Below, piece by piece: positions 7,775 to 15,377 of a stretch of 64,000 bases of DNA (position 1 is the stretch's first letter; each line of letters starts with the position of its first letter). Below the pieces are notes generated by a model. It made no database searches. It saw only the letters and a list, made by a program, of their open reading frames with translations, and was not told the DNA's origin. This stretch comes from DATKDP01 sp035546335 (GTDB lineage Bacteria; Acidobacteriota; Thermoanaerobaculia; Gp7-AA8), in NCBI GenBank assembly GCA_035546335.1, contig DATKDP010000129.1:1-64000 (forward strand). The letters run 5' to 3'. The translations under genes were made by a program, and so were the position numbers.

Positions 7775-8584
7775 GTGACGGAAGAATTCGAGGTCTCCTC
7801 GACAGAAGGGCTCCCGATCCGCGGAACGATCGATGTTCCTCCGGATGCGTGCGGGCTGGTGGTCGTGATCCACGGGTTCAAGGGATTTCGCAATTGGGGA
7901 TTTTTCCCCTGGGTCTCCGAACAGCTCGTTGCGCGCGGCATCGCGGCATGCCGTTTCGACATGTCGCGCAACGGGGTGGGGAGCACGGGCGATCGCTTCG
8001 ATCGGCTCGACCTCTTCGAGAACGATACCTGTTCGATTCAGCTGGCCGATCTTCGGCGGGTGATCGACCATCTGCTCGAGCGCGGCGAGGGAGAGCGTCA
8101 TCCGATCTTCCTCCTCGGGCATTCGCGTGGCGGTGCCCTCGCGCTGCTCGCGGCGCAGGGAGTGAGGAATCTTCGCGGAGTCGTCACCTGGAGCGCCATC
8201 TCGGGGGTTGATCGCTGGGACGAGACGATGAAAGAGCAGTGGCGAGCCACCGGCTTCGTGACCGTCGTCAATCAGCGAACCGGGCAGCAGATGCGTATGT
8301 CGCGTGCCATTCTCGAAGACTATGAGGGTAATCGAGAACGATTCGACGTAGTCCGCGCGGCCGAGCACCTCGATGTCCCGCTTCTCGTCATCCACGGATC
8401 TCGCGACGAGAGTGTTCCGGTGGACGACGCGCGCCGAATCGCCGGCAGGAATCAGAACGCGTCGCTCGTGGTCATCGAAGGGGGAAGTCACACCTTCGGG
8501 GCGATTCATCCGCTCGTGACCGTGCCGCGCGAGCTGCAGCTCGCCACGGGCATGACCATCCGCTTCGTCGAAATGCACCGGTGA
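7775..8584 (+). CDS. Alpha/beta hydrolase (dienelactone hydrolase-like)
   Basis: A 269-residue serine hydrolase. After a short N-terminal strand (SSTEGLPIRGTIDVP) come the oxyanion loop VVIHGFKGFRNWG, the nucleophile elbow GHSRGG, the acid in GSRDESVP and the histidine in GGSHTFG. The layout matches S9/BAAT-type acyl esterases; the substrate is unknown. I chose GTG 7775, 7 nt after a TACAAT box. The ATGs at 7766 and 7706 would extend the protein but the first lies within the putative -10 box and the second precedes it; the ATG at 7706 overlaps the glk stop, so a coupled longer form cannot be excluded. Confidence 0.85.
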   Translation: MTEEFEVSSTEGLPIRGTIDVPPDACGLVVVIHGFKGFRNWGFFPWVSEQLVARGIAACRFDMSRNGVGSTGDRFDRLDLFENDTCSIQLADLRRVIDHLLERGEGERHPIFLLGHSRGGALALLAAQGVRNLRGVVTWSAISGVDRWDETMKEQWRATGFVTVVNQRTGQQMRMSRAILEDYEGNRERFDVVRAAEHLDVPLLVIHGSRDESVPVDDARRIAGRNQNASLVVIEGGSHTFGAIHPLVTVPRELQLATGMTIRFVEMHR

Positions 8585-8598
8585 GCGACCCAGTATCC

Positions 8599-8628
8599 TT
8601 GACGAAACCGGTGCGTGTGTCTTAGGCT
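8599..8628 (+). promoter_or_regulatory. Candidate promoter for tRNA-Cys
   Basis: TTGACG (8599-8604), 18-nt spacer, TAGGCT (8623-8628). It lies about 100 bp upstream of the tRNA and just after the hydrolase gene. The -35 is good and the -10 is weak. Confidence 0.4.
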
Positions 8629-8727
8629 GGAAGGGTGAGGTATCCCGACCGTCCCCGCCACTGCTGTTGAAGCCGCCCATGTGCGGCGCGATCCTTCCTT
8701 TCTTCATCAAGATCGAAACGAGAATCC

Positions 8728-8801
8728 GGCGTCGTGACCGAGTGGCCAGGTAGCGGTCTGCAAAACCGTGTACGCGGGTTCGATTCCCGCCGACGCCTCC
8801 A
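8728..8801 (+). tRNA. tRNA-Cys (anticodon GCA)
   Basis: A 74-nt cloverleaf. The acceptor stem pairs GGCGTCG (8728-8734) with CGACGCC (8791-8797), followed by discriminator T and an encoded CCA (8799-8801). The anticodon arm is CGGT-CTGCAAA-ACCG with anticodon GCA; the T arm is GCGGG-TTCGATT-CCCGC. The sequence aligns throughout with the E. coli tRNA-Cys pattern. Confidence 0.97.
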
Positions 8802-8823
8802 CGATTCTCGCCTTCTTTCCCGA

Positions 8824-8829
8824 TAGAAT
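8824..8829 (+). promoter_or_regulatory. -10 box TAGAAT placed for a leaderless ATG start
   Basis: TAGAAT ends 5 nt before ATG 8835 of the PqqB-like gene. There is no Shine-Dalgarno sequence between them. No clear -35. Confidence 0.45.
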
Positions 8830-8834
8830 GGTGC

Positions 8835-9797
8835 ATGCCCGGACGGACGAAGGCGATCTTCGCCGCGCTCCTCGTAATCGGCTGCGTTCACGCGGCACCC
8901 CGCCCGTCACCAGCCATTTCCGAGGATGCCCCCTACCTGATGGTGCTCGGCATCGCGCAGGACGGCGGATTTCCGCAGGCAGGGTGCAACCGCGAGCACT
9001 GCGAGCCGTTGTGGGAGAATCCGTCGGCGCGGCGCCACGTGGCATCGCTCGCCATCATCGATCCGCAATCGGGCGAGCGCTGGCTCATCGATGCGACGCC
9101 CGATTTTCGCGAACAGCTCCGGATGCTGGATCGTGAGATTCCGTCGGCCTCGTCTCAGCTGCTCTCCGGTATCTTCCTCACTCACGCGCACGTCGGGCAT
9201 TACGCCGGGCTGATCAACCTCGGGCGAGAGATCCTCGGCGCCCGGGGCATTCCCGTTCATGGAATGCCTCGCATGCGAAGGTTCCTCGAATCGAACGGCC
9301 CATGGGACCAGCTCGTGCGGCTCGGTAATATCAGCCTGCGCCCGCTGGAAGACGGCGTGACGGTGAGACTCAATGATCGGATTCGGGTCACTCCGATCGT
9401 CGTGCCTCATCGTGACGAATACTCGGAGACCGTAGGATTCGTGATCGAAGGGGGAGGAAGATCTGCCTTCTACCTTCCGGACATCGACAAGTGGGAGCGC
9501 TGGAGCACGCCGATCGAGCAGGTGCTCGCCCGCGTCGACGTCGCCTGGCTGGACGGTACGTTCCATCGCGATGGAGAGATCGCCGGGCGGAGCATGGCGG
9601 AGATTCCCCATCCCTTCATCGAGGAGACCCTTCGACGCTTCGCCACGCTGCCTGCGAAAGAGCGAGCGAAAGTGCGATTCATCCATCTCAATCACACGAA
9701 TCCGGCGATGAAGGCGGGCAGCGAAGCGCGTCGGGAGATCGAGCGTGCCGGTTGTCGTGTCGCCGAGCAGGGTGAGCGGTTTCCGCTCGCGCAATGA
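8835..9797 (+). CDS. Exported metallo-beta-lactamase-fold hydrolase, PqqB-like
   Basis: A 320-residue protein. The N-terminus is a signal sequence (KAIFAALLVIGCVHA) with a possible lipobox cysteine at 17. The body begins with LGIAQDGGFPQAGC, a pattern typical of PqqB-like members, and has the metal-binding THAHVGHYAG motif, later conserved histidines (VVPHRDEYSE) and HLNHTNP near the end. PqqB oxidises a pyrroloquinoline-quinone precursor, but with no other pqq genes nearby and an export signal this is more likely a paralog of unknown substrate. The start is supported by a TAGAAT box 5 nt upstream. Confidence 0.85.
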   Translation: MPGRTKAIFAALLVIGCVHAAPRPSPAISEDAPYLMVLGIAQDGGFPQAGCNREHCEPLWENPSARRHVASLAIIDPQSGERWLIDATPDFREQLRMLDREIPSASSQLLSGIFLTHAHVGHYAGLINLGREILGARGIPVHGMPRMRRFLESNGPWDQLVRLGNISLRPLEDGVTVRLNDRIRVTPIVVPHRDEYSETVGFVIEGGGRSAFYLPDIDKWERWSTPIEQVLARVDVAWLDGTFHRDGEIAGRSMAEIPHPFIEETLRRFATLPAKERAKVRFIHLNHTNPAMKAGSEARREIERAGCRVAEQGERFPLAQ

Positions 9798-9837
9798 GCG
9801 GAGCCCGCATTTCTCACACGTATCCTCCCGTCATCCC

Positions 9838-9873
9838 TCTTTCACACCTCGCCCCTCCTCGTTCAGGATGACC
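9838..9873. repeat. Right-half remnant of the long hairpin repeat
   Basis: The sequence TTCACACCTCGCCCC followed by TCCTCGTTCAGGATGACCG matches the right arm of the repeat copy ending at 41829. The left arm and inner stem are absent. It lies just downstream of the PqqB-like gene. Confidence 0.5.
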
Positions 9874-10014
9874 GCAGAGAGGGGAGCGTCGAGATCGCGA
9901 TCATCAAATGAAGGGTCGCCTTCGCCTTTTCGAGTCGTGTCGGTTACCCTGTCACCAACGAATCTGGAGGACGAAGACGGCGTGCCTCTTTGATCTACAA
10001 AGGAGATCTCGATT

Positions 10015-10200
10015 TTGGGAAGACCACAGGCATCATTTTCGAAGCGGCAGCGAGAGCAGGCCAAGCGCGAGAGGCAGCAGCGAAAGGCTGAAAAACGAGC
10101 GCAGCAGAAGATCGCCGCGAAAGACGGCACGAGCGTGACCGACGACGAGCTGACACCGGAGGAGGAAGCTCCGGCCGAGGAAGCTCCGGCCGAGGAGTAG
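10015..10200 (+). CDS. Small basic protein with acidic repeat tail
   Basis: A 61-residue protein from TTG 10015. A good Shine-Dalgarno (AAAGGAG) lies about 8-10 nt upstream and decides the start. Residues 1-36 are Lys/Arg/Gln rich (FSKRQREQAKRERQQRKAEK), probably a nucleic-acid or ribosome contacting helix; the tail is acidic, with EEAPA repeated through a 15-bp DNA duplication. Similar short FxKRQ-type basic proteins are known as uncharacterised conserved proteins in several Gram-negative groups, from memory. Function unknown. Confidence 0.72.
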   Translation: MGRPQASFSKRQREQAKRERQQRKAEKRAQQKIAAKDGTSVTDDELTPEEEAPAEEAPAEE

Positions 10201-10472
10201 AGACGATACCGCTGTCAGAAGCGCGGATAAAACGTCTCGACGATCTGTTGCATCGCTCCCGTCACCTCCTGATCCGACGATGGCGATGGTCACCTCTGCT
10301 GGCATCCGACTCCTCCTCGTTGCGTCATCTGCGCGGTAGTCTGTCGTGAAATGACACGCGCGTAAGTCGGAGAGGTCACCGCGCGAGGTGTCGGCCGTCA
10401 CATCAGGAGCGCCTGCCGCGGAGCCCGTTCGATGGGGTCGTCCGCTCTTTTGGTGTACTCTGCCCCGCGGGC
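10201..10472. other. Gap without a gene
   Basis: I see no credible coding frame, tRNA or strong hairpin in this 272-bp stretch. A TACTCT at 10456-10461 is a possible weak -10 for the acyltransferase gene. Confidence 0.5.
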
Positions 10473-11219
10473 ATGCGAAGCTACATCGTTTTCTCGATGT
10501 TGTTGCTGATCAAGCTCGTCAGCCGGATTTTCTACCGACACGATCTCCGCTTCATTGGCGCGCCGGTCCCCCGTCCGTGGCACGACATCCGGCTCGTCGT
10601 CTTCCTCAATCACACCAGCCTGTACGAACCGATCTTCACGGGCCGCGTCCCGAATCACTTCCTCTGGCGGATCGCTCGCCATGGCGTGGTCCCTGCAGCC
10701 GACAAGACGATCGGTCGTCCGATCGTCGGCAGATTCTTTCGCTTCGTGGCTCACAAGGTCGTCTCCATCACGCGGCAGCGGGATGACACCTGGTTCGAGG
10801 TTCTTCGGAAGATCGATCCCGATTCGATGATCATCATCCTGCCGGAAGGACGAATGATGCGCGCTAACGGACTCGACAAGCACGGGCAGCCGATGACGGT
10901 TCGGGGCGGGGTCGCTGACATCATCGATGGCGTTCGCGAAGGGCGGATGCTGATCGCCTACAGCGGAGGACTCCATCACGTACAGATCCCGGGAGAGCAC
11001 GTTCCGCGGATCTTTCGCACGGTACGCGTTCGCCTGGAGGTGATCGACATTGCGGCCTATCGGGCAGGGCTGCTGCGCGAGAGAACGGAAGAAACTTTCA
11101 AGCGCGCCGTCAAGGAGGATCTCGAGCGCCGTCGCGACTTCCATTGCCCGCCGCTGAAAACGCCCAGTCGCCGGCGCTCGCGTCCCGAACATCCGGACTC
11201 GCCGAACGCCGAGGCGTGA
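10473..11219 (+). CDS. PlsC-like lysophospholipid acyltransferase family protein
   Basis: A 248-residue protein with an N-terminal hydrophobic segment (about 1-20) and the acyltransferase core. Motif I reads NHTSLYEP, where the usual HX4D aspartate is glutamate; motif III is ILPEGRMMRANG. Members transfer acyl groups to glycerophosphate or lysophosphatidate at the inner membrane. The D-to-E change in the catalytic dyad is uncommon and could slow or alter activity. The C-terminus is a basic tail rich in Arg and Pro (PSRRRSRPEH). It stands alone; no phospholipid genes flank it. Confidence 0.78.
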   Translation: MRSYIVFSMLLLIKLVSRIFYRHDLRFIGAPVPRPWHDIRLVVFLNHTSLYEPIFTGRVPNHFLWRIARHGVVPAADKTIGRPIVGRFFRFVAHKVVSITRQRDDTWFEVLRKIDPDSMIIILPEGRMMRANGLDKHGQPMTVRGGVADIIDGVREGRMLIAYSGGLHHVQIPGEHVPRIFRTVRVRLEVIDIAAYRAGLLRERTEETFKRAVKEDLERRRDFHCPPLKTPSRRRSRPEHPDSPNAEA

Positions 11220-11437
11220 GCCATGAGCTCAGCGGCGCACAGATCTTCTTCGGACGGTGGATGACGTGTCGAGCGAGCCGCCGAACGTGAGTCGCCAGAC
11301 CAGTAGACGATGTGAATTCGTAAAACACCGTGCCGCAGCTGATGCGCGAATAAAAGGGAGATTGGCCTTGTTGGCCGACTCGATCCGGAGATCACGGGCA
11401 GTTTTCTCATGCGTCCGCGCCGGTAGGGCTCCGGTAG

Positions 11438-11466
11438 TTCAAACACGAACGACTTTCGAGTAAGAT
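11438..11466 (+). promoter_or_regulatory. Promoter of the S1-repeat gene
   Basis: TTCAAA (11438-11443), 17-nt spacer, TAAGAT (11461-11466), predicting a leader of about 55 nt before ATG 11529. The rest of the 309-bp gap 11220-11528 shows no gene. Confidence 0.5.
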
Positions 11467-11528
11467 TACCCGCTCCAGCCCGACCTCATGGACCGAGAGA
11501 CAATCACCAGAAAGGCTACGAATCCGAG

Positions 11529-12950
11529 ATGACTGAATCGAGAGAGCACGCCGACGCCGCGACGTTCGCGGAGGCGATGGAAGCGAGTTTGAACTTCGAT
11601 CCGATCGAGCAGGGGAGCGTTCTCGCCGGCACGATCGTCTCGATCTCCGGCGACGACGCATTCGTCTCCTACGGAGGGCCTTCCGAAGCGGTGATCGCTG
11701 CGGGAGAGCTCGAGGGTCTGAACATCGGGGATGTGGTAGAAGGCGTGGTCGTCGAGAGCGGAGCTCAGGTTCGGATCTCGCGGAAGATGCTTGCCGGAAG
11801 AGCGTCTCTGGAGAGAATTCGCCAGGCCTGGGCCAGCTCGATTCCCGTCGAAGGGAAGGTGACGGCGCGCAACAAGGGTGGATTCGACGTCACCGTCGGA
11901 GGCATGCGCGCTTTCTGTCCTCTCTCGCAGATCGATCTCGGCAAGATTGCCGATGCTGAAGCGTACGTGGGCCAGACTTTCGAGTTCCGAATCATCGAGC
12001 TGTCCGACGATGGCCGGAAGTTCGTCGTGTCCCGCTCGGCGATTCTGAAGGAGGAGGCTGCCGCTCGTGCCGTGGAAGCACGAAAGACCATCGTTCCAGG
12101 TGCCGTGCTCAGCGGTACCGTCCGTTCGATCATGCCCTTTGGCGCCTTCGTCGATCTCGGAGGAGTGGACGGTCTCGTGCACGTCTCGGAATTGAGCAGG
12201 CGGCGCATCAACGATCCGAAGGAGATCGTTCAGCTGGGGCAGGAAGTGACCGTGACCGTGATTCGAGTGGAGGATGACGGGAAACGAATCTCTCTCTCGA
12301 TGAAGGACCAGGAGCCCGATCCTTGGGAGACGATCGCCGATCGGTATCCCGTCGGAAGCGAATTCTCCGGTCGAGTCGCTCGCGGAGCCGACTTCGGAAT
12401 TTTCGTCGAGCTCGAGCCTGGGATCGACGGGCTCGTGCACGTCTCTCAGTTGCCTCTCGGAGTGAAACAGGACGACGAGTCGATTGCGGTCGGTGCGCAC
12501 GTCCAGGGATGGGTGCGGGATGTCGACACGAAGAAGAAGCGTGTCTCACTCGCAATGCGCGAGGTGGCGACGAGTGATCCGTGGGACGACGCGGAAGTGA
12601 ACTATCCCGCCGGAAAGCTCGTGGAAGGTGTCGTCGAGCGGGCGGGACAGCCGGGTGTTTTCGTTCGACTCGAGCCCGGGCTCACCGGACTCATTCCGGT
12701 CTCCGAGCTCGGCCTGCCGCCGGGCAGCGATCCGGCGAAGGCGCATCAGCCGGGCGGCAAAGTCATCGTCAAGGTCCTGACGATCGACTCGAAGCGAAAG
12801 CGGATCGCCCTGAGCACCGAAGCGGCCAAGGGGGCGGCTGATAGAAACGAATACCTCAGCTACGTTCAGGAGGCGAAGCAGCAAGCCGTGGCGGCGGAAG
12901 GAAAGAGCGCGCTGGCGCTCGCTCTGGAGAAGGCGCTGCAGAAACGCTAG
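11529..12950 (+). CDS. Protein of five S1 RNA-binding domains (S1 paralog)
   Basis: A 473-residue protein made of about five S1 (OB-fold) repeats, near residues 28-95, 105-170, 187-255, 275-345 and 363-435. Repeat 3 is the most canonical (GTVRSIMPFGAFVDLGGVDGLVHVSEL). The N-terminal 25 residues are acidic and the tail is helical and Ala/Lys rich. A separate true rpsA begins at 63747, so this is a second S1-type protein, perhaps a translation or RNA-decay factor. Its first repeats are divergent, as in ribosomal S1 itself. It is monocistronic with its own promoter. Confidence 0.88.
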   Translation: MTESREHADAATFAEAMEASLNFDPIEQGSVLAGTIVSISGDDAFVSYGGPSEAVIAAGELEGLNIGDVVEGVVVESGAQVRISRKMLAGRASLERIRQAWASSIPVEGKVTARNKGGFDVTVGGMRAFCPLSQIDLGKIADAEAYVGQTFEFRIIELSDDGRKFVVSRSAILKEEAAARAVEARKTIVPGAVLSGTVRSIMPFGAFVDLGGVDGLVHVSELSRRRINDPKEIVQLGQEVTVTVIRVEDDGKRISLSMKDQEPDPWETIADRYPVGSEFSGRVARGADFGIFVELEPGIDGLVHVSQLPLGVKQDDESIAVGAHVQGWVRDVDTKKKRVSLAMREVATSDPWDDAEVNYPAGKLVEGVVERAGQPGVFVRLEPGLTGLIPVSELGLPPGSDPAKAHQPGGKVIVKVLTIDSKRKRIALSTEAAKGAADRNEYLSYVQEAKQQAVAAEGKSALALALEKALQKR

Positions 12951-12993
12951 CCCGGATTCGGCTCAGCCGCCGGGTTCAGTCCCGAAGCAGGCA

Positions 12994-13067
12994 ACCGGCG
13001 CCTTTCCCGAGCCCGAGCCCGAGCCCGGTCTTTGACTCTCAAATTTCAAATATGTTTCGGTAGATCT
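12994..13067 (+). repeat. Dispersed GC-hexamer repeat, copy B
   Basis: The order is ACCGGCGCCTTT, three CCCGAG units, CCCGG, TCTTTGACTCTCAAATTTC, AAATATGTTTCGGTAGA. It is nearly identical to copy C at 48976-49041 (opposite orientation) except for hexamer number. It lies between the convergent S1-repeat and ybeY genes. Confidence 0.88.
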
Positions 13068-13515
13068 AGGGCAATCCCACCCTTCGCCGGATGGCCATCT
13101 CCAGCGCGTCCATCTCGCCATCGTCGGTTTCGTGATCATAGCCGAACGCGTGAAGGAGTCCGTGAAGCAGCAGGTAACGGATCTCGGTCGCGAGAGAATG
13201 TCGTTGCGCGGCCGCCTGACGCTTCGCCTGATCGACCGAGATGACGATCTCGCCGAGGAAACGAGGGGCATCGGGAATCTGCGATTCGGCGTCTCCTTCG
13301 AAGGTCAGAACATCGGTGGTCTGCTTCCGGCCGCGGAAGCCACGATTCAGTCGTCTCATCTCGCCATCGTCCACGAAGGCGATGGAGACCTCCTCAGGGT
13401 CGAGCGTCGCTGCACCGGCGCGCTGAATCGCTCGCAGAGCCCTGCGTACGAAATCACGAACCGCGGATCGGCTGAGCCGGGGAATGCCTGGTCCCGAGAT
13501 CTCGACGTCGATCAC
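13066..13515 (-). CDS. ybeY: Endoribonuclease YbeY, 16S rRNA maturation
   Basis: A 149-residue YbeY/UPF0054 metalloprotein, with the zinc-binding HGLLHAFGYDHE motif near the C-terminus and the upstream RRLNRGFRGRKQTTDVLTF segment. It acts in 16S rRNA 3'-end maturation and ribosome quality control. ATG 13515 overlaps the phoH stop by 4 bp (ATGA), the usual phoH-ybeY pairing. Its 3' end abuts repeat copy B. Length normal. Confidence 0.96.
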   Translation of the reverse strand: MIDVEISGPGIPRLSRSAVRDFVRRALRAIQRAGAATLDPEEVSIAFVDDGEMRRLNRGFRGRKQTTDVLTFEGDAESQIPDAPRFLGEIVISVDQAKRQAAAQRHSLATEIRYLLLHGLLHAFGYDHETDDGEMDALEMAIRRRVGLP

Positions 13516-14474
13516 TCGCGTCCGCCATTGGACAGAGCCCGATCGCGGCGGTCATAAGCGCCGACGATCTTGCCGACGAGAGGATGCCGGACGACGTCAC
13601 GCTCGGTGAACTCGAAGAACTTGATCCCTTCGACGCCGTTGAGAATGTCGCGGGCCTCGCGAAGTCCCGATCGCTTTCCCTCGGGGAGGTCGACCTGCGT
13701 GATGTCGCCGGTGATGACCGCCTTCGATTCGAAGCCGAGCCTGGTCAGAAACATTTTCATCTGCTCGGGAGTGGTGTTCTGGGCCTCGTCGAGGATGATG
13801 AACGCATCGTTCAGCGTCCGGCCGCGCATGAAGGCCAGCGGCGCGATCTCGATCACGCTCCGCTCGATGAATTTGGCGACCTTCTCGAAACCGATCAGAT
13901 CGTAGAGAGAATCGTAGAGCGGCCGGAGATAGGGGTTCACCTTTTCCACGAGGTCTCCGGGAAGGAACCCCAGCCTCTCGCCCGCTTCCACTGCGGGGCG
14001 GCAGAGCACGATCCGTTTGACTGTCCTGTCGGCGAGTGCGGCGGCGGCGACCGAGACGGCGAGAAAGGTCTTGCCGGTTCCCGCGGGTCCGATGGCGAAG
14101 GTGATGTCGAAGTCCTGAATCGCCTGAAGATAGAGTTTCTGCGTCACGTTTCTCGGCGTCACGATTCGGCGGAGGGAGGGAAGCAGTGAACTGTCGAGAA
14201 AAAAGTCGACGAGATCGGTCTGCGGCTTTTCCTTCAGCACACGTACGCCGGTCGAGATGTCCGGTTTCTTGAAGGGGTGGCCGCGCTCGATCAACACCTG
14301 CATCGCTGCGAGCAGCTTCTCGGCCGAGGCGACGTTGTCAGGCTCGCCCTGGACGAAAATCTCGCTGCCGCGCGACGAAACCTTCACGCCGAGCGAGTCC
14401 TCGATTGCCCGGAGATTTTCGTCGTGAATTCCGAAGAGTGTATTGACGCCTTCGTCGTCGAGTGTGAGATTCAT
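13512..14474 (-). CDS. phoH: PhoH family ATPase (PhoL type)
   Basis: A 320-residue ATPase. An N-terminal KH-like part (about 15-65: ENLRAIEDSLGVKVSSRGSE) is followed by the PhoH domain with Walker A GPAGTGKT (129-136), Walker B AFIILDEAQN and a VITGDITQVDLP sensor region. ATG 14474 is chosen because the domain begins directly after it; upstream in-frame sequence is unlike the family. PhoH-like ATPases are thought to act in RNA or ribosome metabolism, in line with the coupled ybeY. The rhodanese gene ends 20 bp upstream. Confidence 0.94.
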   Translation of the reverse strand: MNLTLDDEGVNTLFGIHDENLRAIEDSLGVKVSSRGSEIFVQGEPDNVASAEKLLAAMQVLIERGHPFKKPDISTGVRVLKEKPQTDLVDFFLDSSLLPSLRRIVTPRNVTQKLYLQAIQDFDITFAIGPAGTGKTFLAVSVAAAALADRTVKRIVLCRPAVEAGERLGFLPGDLVEKVNPYLRPLYDSLYDLIGFEKVAKFIERSVIEIAPLAFMRGRTLNDAFIILDEAQNTTPEQMKMFLTRLGFESKAVITGDITQVDLPEGKRSGLREARDILNGVEGIKFFEFTERDVVRHPLVGKIVGAYDRRDRALSNGGRE

Positions 14475-14494
14475 TCGTGACGTTTTCCTTCCGC

Positions 14495-14833
14495 TCAATA
14501 CGTCGGGACATCGCGATCGATCCGCTGCGCCCACAGATCGATCCCTCCCTGAAGTGAGCGGGCGCTGTATCCGAGACTCCGGAGGTATTCGGCCGCCGCG
14601 TGAGAGCGGATCCCATGATGGCAGTAGACGATGATCTCGCGTGAGGGCTCGAGCTCGGTGAGCCGGCCGGGAAGCGCGTCGAGTGGAATCAGCGTCGAGC
14701 GATCGATCCGCGAGAACTGATGCTCCCACGGCTTTCGCACATCGATCAGCAGAGGAGGATCTTCCTCACGTTGCAACATTTGGAGAAGCTCCTCGGGTGA
14801 CACTTCTGTCGCCGGCTCCAATTCACCCTCCAT
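14495..14833 (-). CDS. Single-domain rhodanese-like protein
   Basis: A 112-residue rhodanese domain. The active-site loop reads YCHHGIRS, with the cysteine in the usual CX4R(S/T) loop, so it is probably catalytically competent as a sulfurtransferase or persulfide carrier. It begins at ATG 14833 and overlaps the end of rsmD by 11 bp, showing cotranscription. The N-terminus has the typical ISPEELLQ-like opening (VSPEELLQML). The specific sulfur acceptor is unknown. Confidence 0.9.
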   Translation of the reverse strand: MEGELEPATEVSPEELLQMLQREEDPPLLIDVRKPWEHQFSRIDRSTLIPLDALPGRLTELEPSREIIVYCHHGIRSHAAAEYLRSLGYSARSLQGGIDLWAQRIDRDVPTY

Positions 14834-15377
14834 CGAAGATCGTGATCGCGACATTTCCATAGCTGACGGTCTTGCGGAATTCGAGCCTGGTGGTCTCCCC
14901 GATGAGAAACGGAACCGAGCCGCTCTCGTGCTCGATCCCGACCAGGGCTTCGTCCTGCAGCGGCGCCTGTCCGTCGAGCAGCCGGAGGAGCTCACCATAC
15001 CGCGAGTAGCGGTAGGGAGGATCGGCAAAGACCACTCCGAACGGCTGCTCGGGGGACAACGCTTCGATCGCGGACGGCACGTCGGAGACCACCGTTTCGA
15101 CCGGGACCTTCCACTCGAGCGCCCGCAGCGCGACCGCACGCATCGCGCGCGGCGACTCATCGACGGCGACAGCTCTCGCGGCTCCGCGCGAGACCGCTTC
15201 GAACGAAAAGATTCCGCTTCCCGCAAACAGATCGAGAAACCCGCAGCCATGCACGGCGTCTCCGATGATATCGAAGAAAGCCTGCCTCGCTCTGCCCGAG
15301 GTCGGCCTCACGTCGTGCTGTGGAACGGGGATGCGGCGCCCCCGAAGAGTGCCGCCGGTGATGCGCAGACCGGACAT
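14823..15377 (-). CDS. rsmD: 16S rRNA (guanine(966)-N(2))-methyltransferase RsmD
   Basis: A 184-residue SAM-dependent methyltransferase. It has the RsmD opening RITGGTLRGRRI, the RPTSGRARQAFFDI segment, SAM motif I DLFAGSGIFSFEA and the N6/N2-amino methylase motif ADPPY. The expected product is m2G966 in 16S rRNA. It starts 1 bp after the stop of the secreted-protein gene and overlaps the rhodanese gene, so it is the middle of a tight minus-strand run ending in phoH-ybeY. Confidence 0.94.
   Translation of the reverse strand: MSGLRITGGTLRGRRIPVPQHDVRPTSGRARQAFFDIIGDAVHGCGFLDLFAGSGIFSFEAVSRGAARAVAVDESPRAMRAVALRALEWKVPVETVVSDVPSAIEALSPEQPFGVVFADPPYRYSRYGELLRLLDGQAPLQDEALVGIEHESGSVPFLIGETTRLEFRKTVSYGNVAITIFDGG

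Noticed and set aside
8835..9797. PQQ biosynthesis locus
   Set aside because: Only the PqqB-like hydrolase is present, with an export signal and no pqqA, C, D or E.
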